64,000 nucleotides of DNA from Chloroflexi bacterium 54-19 (GTDB lineage Bacteria; Chloroflexota; Chloroflexia; Chloroheliales; Chloroheliaceae): contig MKTJ01000013.1 of assembly GCA_001898225.1 (NCBI GenBank), forward strand, positions 173,324 to 237,323, in the 5' to 3' direction. Both the position numbers and the translations under genes were made by a program. A model generated the notes under the pieces. That model was not told the origin of the DNA. It saw only the letters and a list, made by a program, of their open reading frames with translations, and did no database searches. Of the stretch, positions 17,212 through 25,883 are shown piece after piece; position 1 is the stretch's first letter; every line of letters starts with the position of its first letter.

Positions 17212-17862
17212 CTAGCCGCCAGGGAACACATAAATAGTTTGGGCCGATTTAATCTTCCAGTGGCCCGAACCGGCATCGTAGACCAGCGCCACCTCCCAGT
17301 TCTCAAACTGCCCGCTATCGGTGGCGGTAGCCTTATCGGGCGCGCCTTCCGGGAAGGCTACCAGGGAATAAGCGTCCGGTTTAACGGTGAGGGTCGAGGT
17401 CACACCGTCCTTGGTCCAGGTCTGGTCGGTAATCGCCAGGTTTTGAGCATTAAACCGGCCAATAACCACTCGTTTGGCCTGTCTATTGTAAAACAAGCCT
17501 GTCCGGGCGTCATTGAGAATCTGGCCGGTATAGTAGTTGGCGTACTCGGCTTCCATCGTCGCCGGGTAGTTGTTATTGGCGACCTGGGCCTGGTACCAGG
17601 CCATCGCTGCCTTGAAATCGGTCTTGACGTTCTGGCAATACTCCGGCGAGCTTTTATCCAGCACATAGGTGGTCGGCGAGGGCTTGCCCAGGCCGTTGGG
17701 GCCGGGGTTGAACTCGACAATCACGCAGGGCTTATCGGGCGGCTTGACACCGGTAGACGTAGTGTCGCCGCAAGCCGCCAGTAATAGAACAGCCCCCAGC
17801 GCGGTTAACCAGGCAAAAGCAGAGCGGGTAGCCTTCGGGAAAATCTTCAACAAATTTTTCAC
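17212..17862 (-). CDS. Secreted lipoprotein of unknown function
   Basis: A 216-residue protein with a clear lipoprotein signal peptide: basic start (KNLLKIFPKATR), hydrophobic core and lipobox LLLAACGD (Cys near residue 31). The mature part has no recognised domain. It contains IVEFNPGPNGLGKPS and a beta-rich C-terminal half ending in SGHWKIKSAQTIYVFPGG, reminiscent of small NTF2-like or lipoprotein beta sheets, but I cannot assign it. The start is a GTG (17862) without an obvious Shine-Dalgarno. It lies 140 bases downstream of the LppX-like lipoprotein gene on the same strand and 47 bases upstream of the FHA-ABC gene. Confidence 0.72.
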   Translation of the reverse strand: MKNLLKIFPKATRSAFAWLTALGAVLLLAACGDTTSTGVKPPDKPCVIVEFNPGPNGLGKPSPTTYVLDKSSPEYCQNVKTDFKAAMAWYQAQVANNNYPATMEAEYANYYTGQILNDARTGLFYNRQAKRVVIGRFNAQNLAITDQTWTKDGVTSTLTVKPDAYSLVAFPEGAPDKATATDSGQFENWEVALVYDAGSGHWKIKSAQTIYVFPGG

Positions 17863-18004
17863 TGTGAGTTGTGCGAACTAAACGAATTTGCCACCGGGGC
17901 GCAAAACCCCCGGTCCGTTGGACTATTATAACGCTTTTGGCGTCATAATTTCTAACGTTCGCGGAGGTTCGCGCCAGGGTGGCTAACCTTTAAGGGTCAG
18001 GGTG

Positions 18005-19264
18005 TTACTGGATACCGTTGGCTACTTTCGTAACCTCGTCTTTGCCGTAACCGGCACTGGTAATCGTGTAGAAGACCCCACCTTTGGAGAAGGTCAGGAT
18101 GGCCGAGGTGTCATTCAAGACCGCCAGGGTGCCTTTCTCGCCGTTCACGGTCACGTCCGAAATGGCCGCTCCCGAAGGCAGGTTGGAAGGCAGACCGACC
18201 GCTGACTGCAAAGCCCGGATAGTGATACCCTTAACGGTCTGCGCCGCGGCGGTGCCTTTGGCGCCAGGGAAAGGCGTCACAATCGGCCCGTTGGACTTGA
18301 CCGTATACTCGGCATTGATGATGTTACCGACCGGGGTCGTCTGGACCGAAACCGCCGTCGGGTTCTTCGGCAGGTCCGAGGGCAGATAGCTCACGGTGCC
18401 GAGAGCGAAACCGGCCTTAGCCTTGGCGTCGTCAAGGGTAGCTACCTTCTGGGCCTGGCCGAACTGGCTGGTGTCCACCACCTTGGCGTCCGAGGGGGGC
18501 GTAAAGGTCAGGGCGCTATCGGCGACATTCTGGTTCACCTTCAGGTTGGAAACGGTCCACTTCATGCCGCCGCCATCTTCCGAGTAATCAAGCTGGACCG
18601 GCAGTTTGGAGGCTTTGTCCACCCAGACGGTGCCCTTGGCGTTTTTCCCAAAGGTCGAGCTGACATTCGGGTTAGGCGTAAAAGTAATCTTGGTCGTATC
18701 GTAGCTGCCGACTTTCTCATCCCCGGCCAGGGTCGAGGTCGCCAGGTCGCTGGAGAACAGGGTCGCGGCCTTGGTCTGGCTACCGATAAAGAGGTTGTAA
18801 ACATCGGAACTGGCCGCCCCGGCCCCACCCTTCAAGACGGTCTTGGTTGCAGGGTCGTAAAGGAGGGTATCCTTGCCCAGGGCCACGATAGTCCCGTTAG
18901 CGATAGTCGGCAGGGTAGACTTGGTCACGGTGCCTTTGAAAGCCGGGACCGTCGAGGCCCCTTCGTCATTGGCAACCAGGCTCCCTTTGTAGACCACGTC
19001 CATGCTGAGATTACCGGCCCCGGTCCCGGTATAGGTCAGGTCAATCGAGGCCTGGTAATCTTTAACTGCCGCCGCCGCCGCTACCGAATCTTTGATAACG
19101 GCGGAAGCGTTGCCGCCCCCGGTGGTATTGCCGGTAGTCGTACCGGTAGTAGCGCCAGGAGTCGGGTTAGTGGGGGCGGGCGTCGGCTCGTCCCCACAGG
19201 CTGCCAGGATAGCGGCAACCAGGGCCAGTAAGATTATATAGGTGAAACTGCGTTTCATCTTCAT
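18005..19264 (-). CDS. LppX/LprAFG-like lipoprotein with C-terminal DUF4367-like domain
   Basis: A 419-residue lipoprotein. The start is placed at the ATG at 19264 (GGAGGAG ten bases upstream); an upstream in-frame start lacks a ribosome site. Signal peptide with lipobox AAILAACGD (Cys near residue 22), then a Thr/Gly/Pro-rich tether. The first domain (about 55-265) looks like the LolA/LppX beta-half-barrel used to carry lipids or glycolipids: VKDYQASIDLTYTGTG and GTVWVDKASKLPVQLDYSED are typical. The second domain (about 275-419) resembles DUF4367, with YLPSDLPKNPTAVSV and a final FYTITSAGYGKDEVTKVA stretch. Anchored outside the membrane; a lipid-binding role is an inference from the fold. 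It follows a small secreted protein gene by 20 bases. Confidence 0.8.
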   Translation of the reverse strand: MKMKRSFTYIILLALVAAILAACGDEPTPAPTNPTPGATTGTTTGNTTGGGNASAVIKDSVAAAAAVKDYQASIDLTYTGTGAGNLSMDVVYKGSLVANDEGASTVPAFKGTVTKSTLPTIANGTIVALGKDTLLYDPATKTVLKGGAGAASSDVYNLFIGSQTKAATLFSSDLATSTLAGDEKVGSYDTTKITFTPNPNVSSTFGKNAKGTVWVDKASKLPVQLDYSEDGGGMKWTVSNLKVNQNVADSALTFTPPSDAKVVDTSQFGQAQKVATLDDAKAKAGFALGTVSYLPSDLPKNPTAVSVQTTPVGNIINAEYTVKSNGPIVTPFPGAKGTAAAQTVKGITIRALQSAVGLPSNLPSGAAISDVTVNGEKGTLAVLNDTSAILTFSKGGVFYTITSAGYGKDEVTKVANGIQ

Positions 19265-19284
19265 TATGGATTTTCTCCTCCTGA

Positions 19285-19743
19285 TTAGCACTGTACGGTC
19301 GCCCAAATATTACCATTGCGGGCATCGCGGCCCCAGTTGCTAGGATAAATATAAACATCCACGTAATTACCGTTGGCTAAATTAAATTCATACAGGGCGT
19401 TGGTCGACTGGTAATTTATGCTCACATTGTAGAACTGGACGGTCGGAGCACCGGTATTCGAAGTCAGACCACCGTTATCAATGGTCGCGGTGCGGGAGCC
19501 GACAGTGCCGTCAAGCCGGATGTAATACCAATCTACCGAAACCGTATTGCCGTTTAATAAAGCATCACAGCCAACATAAAGGATGGCAGCCGGAACGTTG
19601 ACCGGTGCCCCGGTGGGCGCATCCAGGGTTTTGGCGCTAGCCGACGGAGCAGCGCCAAGAGAAACAAAGGAGGCCAGTAACAGAGCTACGGCCAGTATAC
19701 TGAAACGACGTATCAAAGACGTTTTATTTTGCACTAAGGTCAT
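19285..19743 (-). CDS. Small secreted protein of unknown function
   Basis: A 152-residue exported protein. The start is set at the ATG at 19743, which has AAGGGGTAG five bases upstream; longer readings lack a ribosome site. The signal peptide spans roughly residues 1-37 (RRFSILAVALLLASFVSLGA core, cleavage after SASA). The mature part is beta-rich and includes VSVDWYYIRLDGTVGSRTAT, VDVYIYPSNWGRDARNGNIW and a C-terminal Cys. No known domain recognised. It begins a probable two-gene transcript with the LppX-like lipoprotein (20-base gap holding that gene's ribosome site), so the two may act together at the cell surface. Confidence 0.75.
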   Translation of the reverse strand: MTLVQNKTSLIRRFSILAVALLLASFVSLGAAPSASAKTLDAPTGAPVNVPAAILYVGCDALLNGNTVSVDWYYIRLDGTVGSRTATIDNGGLTSNTGAPTVQFYNVSINYQSTNALYEFNLANGNYVDVYIYPSNWGRDARNGNIWATVQC

Positions 19744-20531
19744 AAAATCTACCCCTTCATTTATTTTCATTTTAACTACCCGGCACGGGAAGTTAAAGCT
19801 TAACAGGCACAACCACCTTACTCTAAAATCACAACCCTACCAGGATATTCTTTAATCAAATCCGGCGGACCGGAAATCCCGGTCTTCACCGGCCAATTCA
19901 ACCCGATGAAATACCATTTAATAACTTTTTTAGGAAATTGGAAACGGAGATAACCTGGCAAGCTTAACGGGTAAATCAATGGCACCGCTGAAACAGATAA
20001 TTCTGGCAAAAGAGCTTCTGTCAAATCGCCTAAATTCTTATCAATTGATAATTTAGTTTGAAATTTAGGGCTATCTTTATAATAACCCGCCCCTGTTTAC
20101 CCGTCAATACTTTTGTAACCGGGCCGCCAGGCCATTGCGAAGCGGTTTTCCAACCCTACCCCACCCGGCGGTCCGTCTAACCTATGGGACCGCCGGAGTT
20201 GCCTGCCGGACGATTTCAAGTTATCCTGGCCTTATTGTATAAAATAGTCTTGGATTGCAATATGATGCTCTTAACATCATTATTATGGTTTACTTCTCTA
20301 ATTTATAGTGATCAGTAAAGATTAAAAAGGGGGTTTAAAAGAAACCTTAAAAGCTCTAACAAAGTATTAACACAAGGCTACTTGACAAAAGTTACTTACT
20401 ATTGTATAGTAGCTATGTATTAAGAAGCTAAGTCCGGTCAGCCACCAGATAGTAAAAACCGACCGGCCACCAACCTTAATTTATTATATGAAGAAGTATT
20501 TAGAGAAGAGCTATTTAAGGAGGCTATTCTA
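19744..20531. other. Gene-free divergent region upstream of yceI
   Basis: About 790 bases without a convincing gene. It holds a GC-rich perfect hairpin (CGGCGGTCC/GGACCGCCG near 20167-20195), a promoter-like TTCAAG-17-TATAAA at 20215-20243 reading rightward, and the stronger yceI promoter and operator at 20382-20411. On the minus strand a TTGACA at 20019-20024 with TTATCT about 18 bases further may start the secreted-protein transcript. Confidence 0.5.
20382..20411 (+). promoter_or_regulatory. yceI promoter with overlapping palindromic operator
   Basis: TTGACA (20382-20387), a 17-base spacer, then TATAGT (20405-20410). A perfect inverted repeat TACTAT-TGT-ATAGTA occupies 20397-20411 and covers the -10 box, the position expected for a repressor site (MarR- or HxlR-like by appearance). 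No such regulator gene is adjacent. Confidence 0.75.
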
Positions 20532-21077
20532 ATGAACTGGACAATTGACGGCTCGCATTCGCTGGCGGAGTTCTCGGTTAAACACATGATGGTTACTACG
20601 GTCAAAGGCCGTTTCCAGAAAATTACCGGCAACATCGTGTGGGATGAAACCAACCCGGCGGCCTCGTCGGTTGACGCGACCATTGATGCCACAAGTATCA
20701 CCACCCACGACGAAAAACGCGATGGGCACCTGGTTTCGGGCGATTTCTTTGAAGTTGAGAAATACCCAACCATCACTTTCAAGAGCACCAAAGTCGAAGC
20801 CAAGCACTCTGACGACTTCAAAGTAACCGGCGACCTGACCATCCACGGCATCACCAAGCAAGTTACCCTCGAAGTTGAGTATAACGGCTCCGGCAAGAAC
20901 CCCTGGGGTATGACCGTGGCCGGGTTCACCGCCAAGACTTCCATCAACCGCAAGGACTTCGGTTTGAACTGGAACGTGGCCCTGGAGACCGGTGGTGTGT
21001 TGGTTTCGGACAAAATCAACGTCACCCTCGAAATCGAAGCGGTGGCCGCCCCGGTGGAAGCTACTGCTAACGCCTAG
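20532..21077 (+). CDS. YceI family protein (polyisoprenoid-binding-like lipocalin fold)
   Basis: A 181-residue YceI-family protein of standard length. The family features are all present: WTIDGSHSLAEFSVKHMMVT (residues 3-22), the VKGRFQKITGNIVWD strand, DGHLVSGDFFEVEKYPTITF (about 64-83), and VTGDLTIHGITKQVTLEVEY (about 98-117). YceI proteins bind long isoprenoid chains in a beta barrel. Unlike E. coli YceI there is no signal peptide, so this form is cytoplasmic. AAGGAGG precedes the ATG. It has its own promoter with an operator and ends in a strong terminator, so it is a single-gene unit. Confidence 0.93.
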   Translation: MNWTIDGSHSLAEFSVKHMMVTTVKGRFQKITGNIVWDETNPAASSVDATIDATSITTHDEKRDGHLVSGDFFEVEKYPTITFKSTKVEAKHSDDFKVTGDLTIHGITKQVTLEVEYNGSGKNPWGMTVAGFTAKTSINRKDFGLNWNVALETGGVLVSDKINVTLEIEAVAAPVEATANA

Positions 21078-21137
21078 TCGTCCCGGTCGCTTTGCGGCCT
21101 GCTGTTAATCCTAACGCTTACATCTGAAGATTTTTCG

Positions 21138-21189
21138 AGGCCACCAGGCTTCCACTCGTCAGAACGGCGGTGGACCTGGTGGCCTTTTA
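21138..21189 (+). terminator. Rho-independent terminator after yceI
   Basis: AGGCCACCAGG pairs with CCTGGTGGCCT (11 bp), followed by TTTTA. Confidence 0.9.
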
Positions 21190-21241
21190 TTAAAACCGGT
21201 TTATAATAAGGCTATATTTATTCAGAAATTGAGGTGCCAAA

Positions 21242-21946
21242 ATGATTACCCTGCGCAAATCCGAAGAACGCGGCCATTTCAATCACGGCTGGCTCAACAC
21301 CTATCACACCTTTTCTTTCGCGGACTACTACGACCCTCGCTTTGTAGGGTTCCGCAACCTGCGGGTTATTAACGAGGACCGGGTCGCGCCCGGCGAGGGT
21401 TTCCCGACCCACCCACACCGGGATATGGAGATTATCTCCTACGTGCTGGATGGGGCCCTGGCTCACAACGATAGCATGGGCAACGGTTCGGTCATCCGGC
21501 CCGGCGACGTGCAGCGCATGAGCGCGGGACGAGGTGTCCGCCACAGCGAGTTCAACGCTAACAAGGACGAGGCCGTCCACTTCCTGCAAATCTGGATTAC
21601 GCCTGGCGAACGGGGTATCACACCCGGTTACGAGCAGAAGCTCTTTTCGCCGGAAGATAAACTCGGCAAGTTGAAGCTGGTTGCCTCGCCCGACGGCAGT
21701 GACAACAGCGTGACCATTCACCAGGATGTGCGTCTTTACGCTTCTCTGCTCGAAAAGGGACAGGAAGTCGAGTTGCAGCTTGGACCGGCCCGTTACGGCT
21801 GGGTGCAGGTAGCCCGTGGCACCGCCACCCTGAACGGCCAGACCCTGAACCAGGGCGATGGCGCGGCGGTCGGGGCCGGGGAACTGGTCAAAATCGCCGG
21901 GGCTGACGAAGGCCGCAGCGAGGTTCTGTTCTTCGACCTGGCTTAA
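21242..21946 (+). CDS. Pirin family protein (cupin, quercetinase-like)
   Basis: A bicupin pirin of 234 residues, close to E. coli YhhW in length. The N-terminal signature RGHFNHGWLNTYHTFSFADY (residues 11-30) and metal-binding residues PTHPHRDMEI (about 58-67) and GVRHSEFNA (about 98-106) are visible; these supply the His ligands of the first cupin. Pirins of this group show quercetin dioxygenase activity in some species, and others act as transcription cofactors; the role here is not known. A good GAGGTG ribosome site lies just upstream. Monocistronic, with a 16-bp-stem terminator after it. Confidence 0.93.
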   Translation: MITLRKSEERGHFNHGWLNTYHTFSFADYYDPRFVGFRNLRVINEDRVAPGEGFPTHPHRDMEIISYVLDGALAHNDSMGNGSVIRPGDVQRMSAGRGVRHSEFNANKDEAVHFLQIWITPGERGITPGYEQKLFSPEDKLGKLKLVASPDGSDNSVTIHQDVRLYASLLEKGQEVELQLGPARYGWVQVARGTATLNGQTLNQGDGAAVGAGELVKIAGADEGRSEVLFFDLA

Positions 21947-21960
21947 TTGCCTGAAAACTA

Positions 21961-22008
21961 AAGGGTTCTTCCCTGGATTGTTGAAAATCCAGGGAAGAAC
22001 CTTTTTTA
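21961..22008. terminator. Strong bidirectional terminator after pirin gene
   Basis: Perfect 16-bp stem GGTTCTTCCCTGGATT/AATCCAGGGAAGAACC with a 6-base loop followed by a T run. Confidence 0.95.
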
Positions 22009-22060
22009 TTTATCCAAATATTGGAATGCTAAATGGTTTCGTTATGATAACCGGCCAATA

Positions 22061-22687
22061 TTAGGGCACGTTGAGATTAGCTTCGAACTTGACCGCCTCA
22101 TCAATCCACTCCAGGCCGTGCGCCTTAATTTGCAGAAGGGCTTTTAATAAGTCCTCGTACAGGGGATTAATTTTTGTTTTGAAGTTGTGGCGGGTGCGGT
22201 CCGCCGAAGAACCGACCCAGTAATTTTCGGTTCGGCTAAAAGCCTCCTGGATATTGATATAATAGTGCGTCACCGTGGTTATTTTTTTCGCGTATTGTTC
22301 AAATAGGGACCGCATATCCGCCGGATAAATGGCCGCTCTATCGGCGGTATTGACCTTGATATGGACCGTCCGAAAGGGCGGAATATTATAGGTGCTTTTG
22401 GCACCTTCCGGGGCGAATTTTTCTACCAGGTGGTTGACTACTTCGGCGCAACTGGTATTAAAAGCGTTGTTTGCCGCTACCAGGGCGTTTCCAAGGTGGT
22501 TTATGTCTTTTTCGGCCTTTTTGATTAACTCGCCAAAACCCTGGGCATAAGTCAGGGTAGATATTTGCTCAAGCCGGTAGCCTAACATATACAAACTGAC
22601 TACCATACCCCTGGTTTGGGTTTCAAGAACCTCCAACGTAGAGAACATTTGCTTTGGGTCTAGGATTATACTGGATGGATGGGTCAT
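22061..22687 (-). CDS. Helical protein of unknown function, WXG100-like C-terminus
   Basis: A 208-residue all-helical protein without signal peptide or membrane segment. The N-terminal half has long amphipathic stretches (FSTLEVLETQTRGMVVSLYM and GELIKKAEKDINHLGNALVA). The C-terminal part has ENYWVGSSADRTRHNF (about 153-168), similar to the W-x-G turn plus SAD-x-x-R helix of WXG100 proteins, and then a long helix ending in EWIDEAVKFEANLN. A WXG-type helical hairpin relationship is an inference; no secretion genes are nearby. The ATG has AGGAAATG-type Shine-Dalgarno. Converges on pirin and is separated from lysX by over 200 bases. Confidence 0.65.
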   Translation of the reverse strand: MTHPSSIILDPKQMFSTLEVLETQTRGMVVSLYMLGYRLEQISTLTYAQGFGELIKKAEKDINHLGNALVAANNAFNTSCAEVVNHLVEKFAPEGAKSTYNIPPFRTVHIKVNTADRAAIYPADMRSLFEQYAKKITTVTHYYINIQEAFSRTENYWVGSSADRTRHNFKTKINPLYEDLLKALLQIKAHGLEWIDEAVKFEANLNVP

Positions 22688-22865
22688 TTCCTTGCCTACA
22701 ATTCTTGTTATATTTCAGGTTTTTGTTTTAATGTACCCTCATATATAACTCGGAATCAGCCCCACCACATCTATAAAAATATACAGAAATTATACATTTT
22801 TGAACTCAAGCCAGGTCTTTTACAAACGGCAACCTGTTAAATTCGCACCCTGGCATAATCCCTGA

Positions 22866-22904
22866 ATCAAAAAGCCGCCTATCCCGGTTCGAGATAAGCG
22901 GCTT
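22866..22904 (-). terminator. Terminator after the homocitrate synthase-lysX operon
   Basis: On the minus strand AGCCGCTTATC pairs with GATAGGCGGCT (one mismatch), followed by a T run. Confidence 0.85.
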
Positions 22905-22935
22905 CTCCTTTTTACACCCGGCCTGGTTGAGAAAA

Positions 22936-23814
22936 TTAATCTGTAATATCGGTCTCGTATTCGCCCAGGGGTTCGGCCAGGGCATAGGCAATGATGCGGG
23001 GCGCGAGTTCGGCGGCAAGGTCGAGAGCCGACATTTCGATGGTGTAATCCACCTCAATTGCCACCAACCGGTCACCATCCTCAATCAAATCAACCGCCAG
23101 GACGCCGCCACCTACGGCCTGGGCCGCCGCCAGGGCGACCTCGATAATTTCGGGGGTGAGAGGACACTCGATAACGGTCTGGTTGAGGCCGGCGCTGCTG
23201 GTAGCTTTGTTAGCAATCACATAGACCGCCTTGACCACCTCGTTACCCACCACGAAAGCCCGGATGTCGCGGCCCGGGCGGTTCTGCAAAAACTCCTGCA
23301 AATAGTAAATCGAGTGGTCGTACTGGCCCAGGCGGTCTTTATGTTCGAGGACCGCTTTGGCGGCATCAAAGTCGTTCAGCCGAGCCACCAGGGCCCCTTT
23401 ATCCCCGGTGAGCGGTTTGAGCATGGCCGGGTAACTCAGTTCTTCGATGGCTTGCAGGGCCGTTTCGCTACTAAAGGCAACCTGGGTGCGAGGGGTCGGC
23501 ACCCCGGCCTCCTGGAAAGCCAGGGTCGTCAGGAGTTTGTCGCCGCAAATCCGGGCCACATCGGAGGTGTTAACAGTGCGGACCCCAGCCCGCTCAAAGA
23601 GCATCAAAGAATAGAGCGCCACAAAGTGGTCCACCGTCCGCTCGATAACGACATCGACCGCGCCGGGAGCAATCACCCGGCCATCCTGCAAATCGAAAAC
23701 GGCTTCCTCGGCTTTAAGGAGGACCGGCTCGGCCCCGGCCTGGCGGGCGGCCTCAATCAGGGCTTTTTCATCGTCGCGCAACTGGCTATAGAGAATACCA
23801 AGTTTCTTCGCCAT
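22936..23814 (-). CDS. lysX: LysX/RimK-type ATP-grasp ligase
   Basis: ATP-grasp ligase of 292 residues, close to LysX length. The enzyme would join alpha-aminoadipate (or glutamate) to the C-terminal Glu of the carrier protein LysW. Visible features: VARICGDKLLTTLAFQEAGV (residues about 85-104), the ATP-binding lysine strand YPAMLKPLTGDKGALVARL (about 126-144), the basic loop RPGRDIRAFVVGNEV (about 176-190), NQTVIECPLTPEIIEVAL, and the metal-binding end AVDLIEDGDRLVAIEVDYTIE (about 245-265). LysX normally ends in EVNHT, here EVDYT. It starts one base after the homocitrate synthase stop, a strong pathway link. lysW is not in the window. A different RimK-type target cannot be excluded. Confidence 0.83.
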   Translation of the reverse strand: MAKKLGILYSQLRDDEKALIEAARQAGAEPVLLKAEEAVFDLQDGRVIAPGAVDVVIERTVDHFVALYSLMLFERAGVRTVNTSDVARICGDKLLTTLAFQEAGVPTPRTQVAFSSETALQAIEELSYPAMLKPLTGDKGALVARLNDFDAAKAVLEHKDRLGQYDHSIYYLQEFLQNRPGRDIRAFVVGNEVVKAVYVIANKATSSAGLNQTVIECPLTPEIIEVALAAAQAVGGGVLAVDLIEDGDRLVAIEVDYTIEMSALDLAAELAPRIIAYALAEPLGEYETDITD

Positions 23815-23815
23815 G

Positions 23816-25045
23816 TTACTCTCCCTTTGCTTTTTTGCTATAGCTCTTGATAATCAGGTCAACGTTTTCGAGGGAAATCGGCTCCAACCCGGCGGCATAG
23901 CGAACTTTTTCCGTGATAGCGGCCAAATCTTCGTCGGACAAAACCACATCAAGCTCGATGGCCCGCGCCGCCACAGCATGCTTGCCGGTGATGCGGCTGG
24001 CGATGTCGAGGGTCCGTTTGATGCCAAAATCTTCGGGGCGCAACACCTCGTAAGCCTGGCTGTCCTGCAAAATCGCCTTGGTATGGATACCGGCCTTGTG
24101 GGTGAAAGCGTTGGGAGCGGTAATCGGCATGTCGTGGGGAATCGGCACACCCAGAATAGTCGCCACCAGTTTGTCTATTTTGGGCAGTTCCTTGAGATTA
24201 TATTTTTCGAGCAAGGTCGGGTCGAGCGATTGAAGCCGGGCCACCAGACCGCTCATAGGGCAGATGCCGTTGCGTTCCCCGATGCCGAGGACGGTCGTGT
24301 TGATACAGACCGCGCCCGCCTCCAGGGCGGCGTAGGCGTTGGCGATAGCGCCCCCGGTATCGTTGTGGCCGTGATACTCGATTTTGAACCTGAAACGGCG
24401 GGAGAACTCGCGCAAACGGTCGTAAACCTCAAAAGGGGTGGCTCCGCCCACGGTATCGGGAAAGTCCACCTGGTCTACCCCGACGGCATCGAGGGCCGAG
24501 CAGATATAGAGCAGGTCGTCGAGGCTGGTGCGGAAAGCGTCTTCACAGCCAAAGCGGACAAATTTACCTTTGCTTTTGACATACTCAACCATGCCCACGG
24601 CGATTTTAGCCACTTCTTCGATATTTTTGCCGTGGCTGGCCTTTTGCAGATAACTGCTGGTGCCCATAAAGAGGTTAATGCCATAAGCGCCGGTAGCGAG
24701 GGCTTTATCCACGTCATCTTTATTGCAGCGACAATGCACCAGGATTTTGGTTTTAGACTGTTTACTTTCGAGCAGGCTGACCAACTGGGTCAATTCCTGC
24801 TGGGCGTTGGGGTAAGAGACCGGCGAGCCGAGTTCGACGTATTCGACGCCAAACCGGGCCAGGGCCAGGGTCAATTCAACCTTTTGATTAAAAGTAAAGT
24901 GGGCGCGGCTAAATTGCTCACCCTCGCGCAGGGTGGTATCCAGGATTTCAACTTGCTGGATATTGGTGCGGCGCCCACCGCTATTGCGGCCCGTTTCTGG
25001 GCCGTTAACTGTGGTGCTGATAATCGGCCTCCTCTTGAATTGCAC
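23816..25045 (-). CDS. Homocitrate synthase (LeuA/NifV family)
   Basis: Claisen-condensing enzyme of the DRE-TIM family, 409 residues. It joins acetyl-CoA and 2-oxoglutarate in the aminoadipate route to lysine. EILDTTLREGEQFSRAHFTF (residues about 33-52) carries the R-E-G-E-Q motif; HGHNDTGGAIANAYAALEAG (about 228-247) holds metal-binding His residues; VLGIGERNGICPMSGL and THKAGIHTKAIL follow. GxQ-F and the LysX partner favour homocitrate over isopropylmalate synthase. The annotated GTG start at 25045 has no ribosome site, whereas GAGGAGG at 25028-25034 lies three bases before an in-frame ATT, so the true start may be that ATT or slightly later. Confidence 0.88.
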   Translation of the reverse strand: MQFKRRPIISTTVNGPETGRNSGGRRTNIQQVEILDTTLREGEQFSRAHFTFNQKVELTLALARFGVEYVELGSPVSYPNAQQELTQLVSLLESKQSKTKILVHCRCNKDDVDKALATGAYGINLFMGTSSYLQKASHGKNIEEVAKIAVGMVEYVKSKGKFVRFGCEDAFRTSLDDLLYICSALDAVGVDQVDFPDTVGGATPFEVYDRLREFSRRFRFKIEYHGHNDTGGAIANAYAALEAGAVCINTTVLGIGERNGICPMSGLVARLQSLDPTLLEKYNLKELPKIDKLVATILGVPIPHDMPITAPNAFTHKAGIHTKAILQDSQAYEVLRPEDFGIKRTLDIASRITGKHAVAARAIELDVVLSDEDLAAITEKVRYAAGLEPISLENVDLIIKSYSKKAKGE

Positions 25046-25300
25046 ACAAGGCGTGGCACGGTTCTTTAAAATCTTAAAACCGGACCGGCGGCCTGGCAGG
25101 GCCGGGACACTTGCGGCCTATGGATAAAGTCTCAAATTGTGTGGCTTCATTGCCGTTGGTGGCTGGCATAGTTGAGGAACCTCTTTTGGAGCCAGTAATA
25201 AAAGAGGATACATCAAACAGGCCAAAAAGGCAATAATTGAAAATGGATTCTCACTCAAATTTGAGGCCGATTTGGGCGATTTTAATAAATCTGACCGGGC

Positions 25301-25882
25301 TTATTCGTAATTTTGACCAAACCACAATAAATCCTTTAAATCATTCCAACTACATGTGGAGTCCTGAGAATTTTCATCCCATGAAGCTACTGCACATTCC
25401 AGGAATGACTCAGTTGAAAAGTTGTACCAGGAATTATTAGTGGGGGAAGTCACTCCCATATAGAGCATCAGAGGACTCTTTTCAAAATAGCCTCGCTCCT
25501 GCATCAGGTGAAGGTCGGCAATTTGATACCAGAGCATTTCTCTCAAAAATTGAAAGTTTTCCTTTTCCGCGTCCGGCCCGGTCCCGATTTTCTCTATTGC
25601 GACTGTTTCATCCTCGGACTGATAATCCAAGGGCGGCTCAGTATAATTCAGCCAGTCCCGGTCAAACTCGGCGGGTTCGGCTGTAAAAGCTTCTCCTAAT
25701 AAACCGGCAAACAAAGTGAAAGTAGGCGCATCCTGGGGGTGTTGTTCGACTAACCCAAGAAGCGCCCGCAAATATTCTTCCATAGACCGCTGACTCTCGG
25801 TTGCGGTTGTCAGGGCAAGATTATTAACAAACCGAGCAAAATCGCCCACCGTTTTAACGTCACTAGACTCCATAGGTTCCAT
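25301..25882 (-). CDS. Hypothetical protein, DUF7660-like ends
   Basis: A 193-residue acidic protein. The C-terminal part (NNSWYNFSTESFLECAVASW, then SWNDLKDLLWFGQNYE) resembles small DUF7660 proteins as I remember them, which have a W-x-N-x-T-L-x-x-F-L-x-A pattern and a final W-x-x-x-x-x-L-L-x-x-x-x-Y-E. The N-terminal VKTVGDFARFVNNLA fits the start of the same domain, with an inserted 100 residues between. Function unknown; similar small proteins are often found near toxin-immunity loci, but none is seen here. It starts one base after the stop of the 2TM protein gene and is probably cotranscribed with it. Confidence 0.62.
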   Translation of the reverse strand: MEPMESSDVKTVGDFARFVNNLALTTATESQRSMEEYLRALLGLVEQHPQDAPTFTLFAGLLGEAFTAEPAEFDRDWLNYTEPPLDYQSEDETVAIEKIGTGPDAEKENFQFLREMLWYQIADLHLMQERGYFEKSPLMLYMGVTSPTNNSWYNFSTESFLECAVASWDENSQDSTCSWNDLKDLLWFGQNYE

Positions 25883-25883
25883 C

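Noticed and set aside
19818..20024. 68-residue minus-strand frame
   Set aside because: TTG start that coincides with a -35-like TTGACA; no ribosome site or domain.
25237..25440. 67-residue plus-strand frame
   Set aside because: Antisense to the 3' end of the DUF7660-like gene with no ribosome site.
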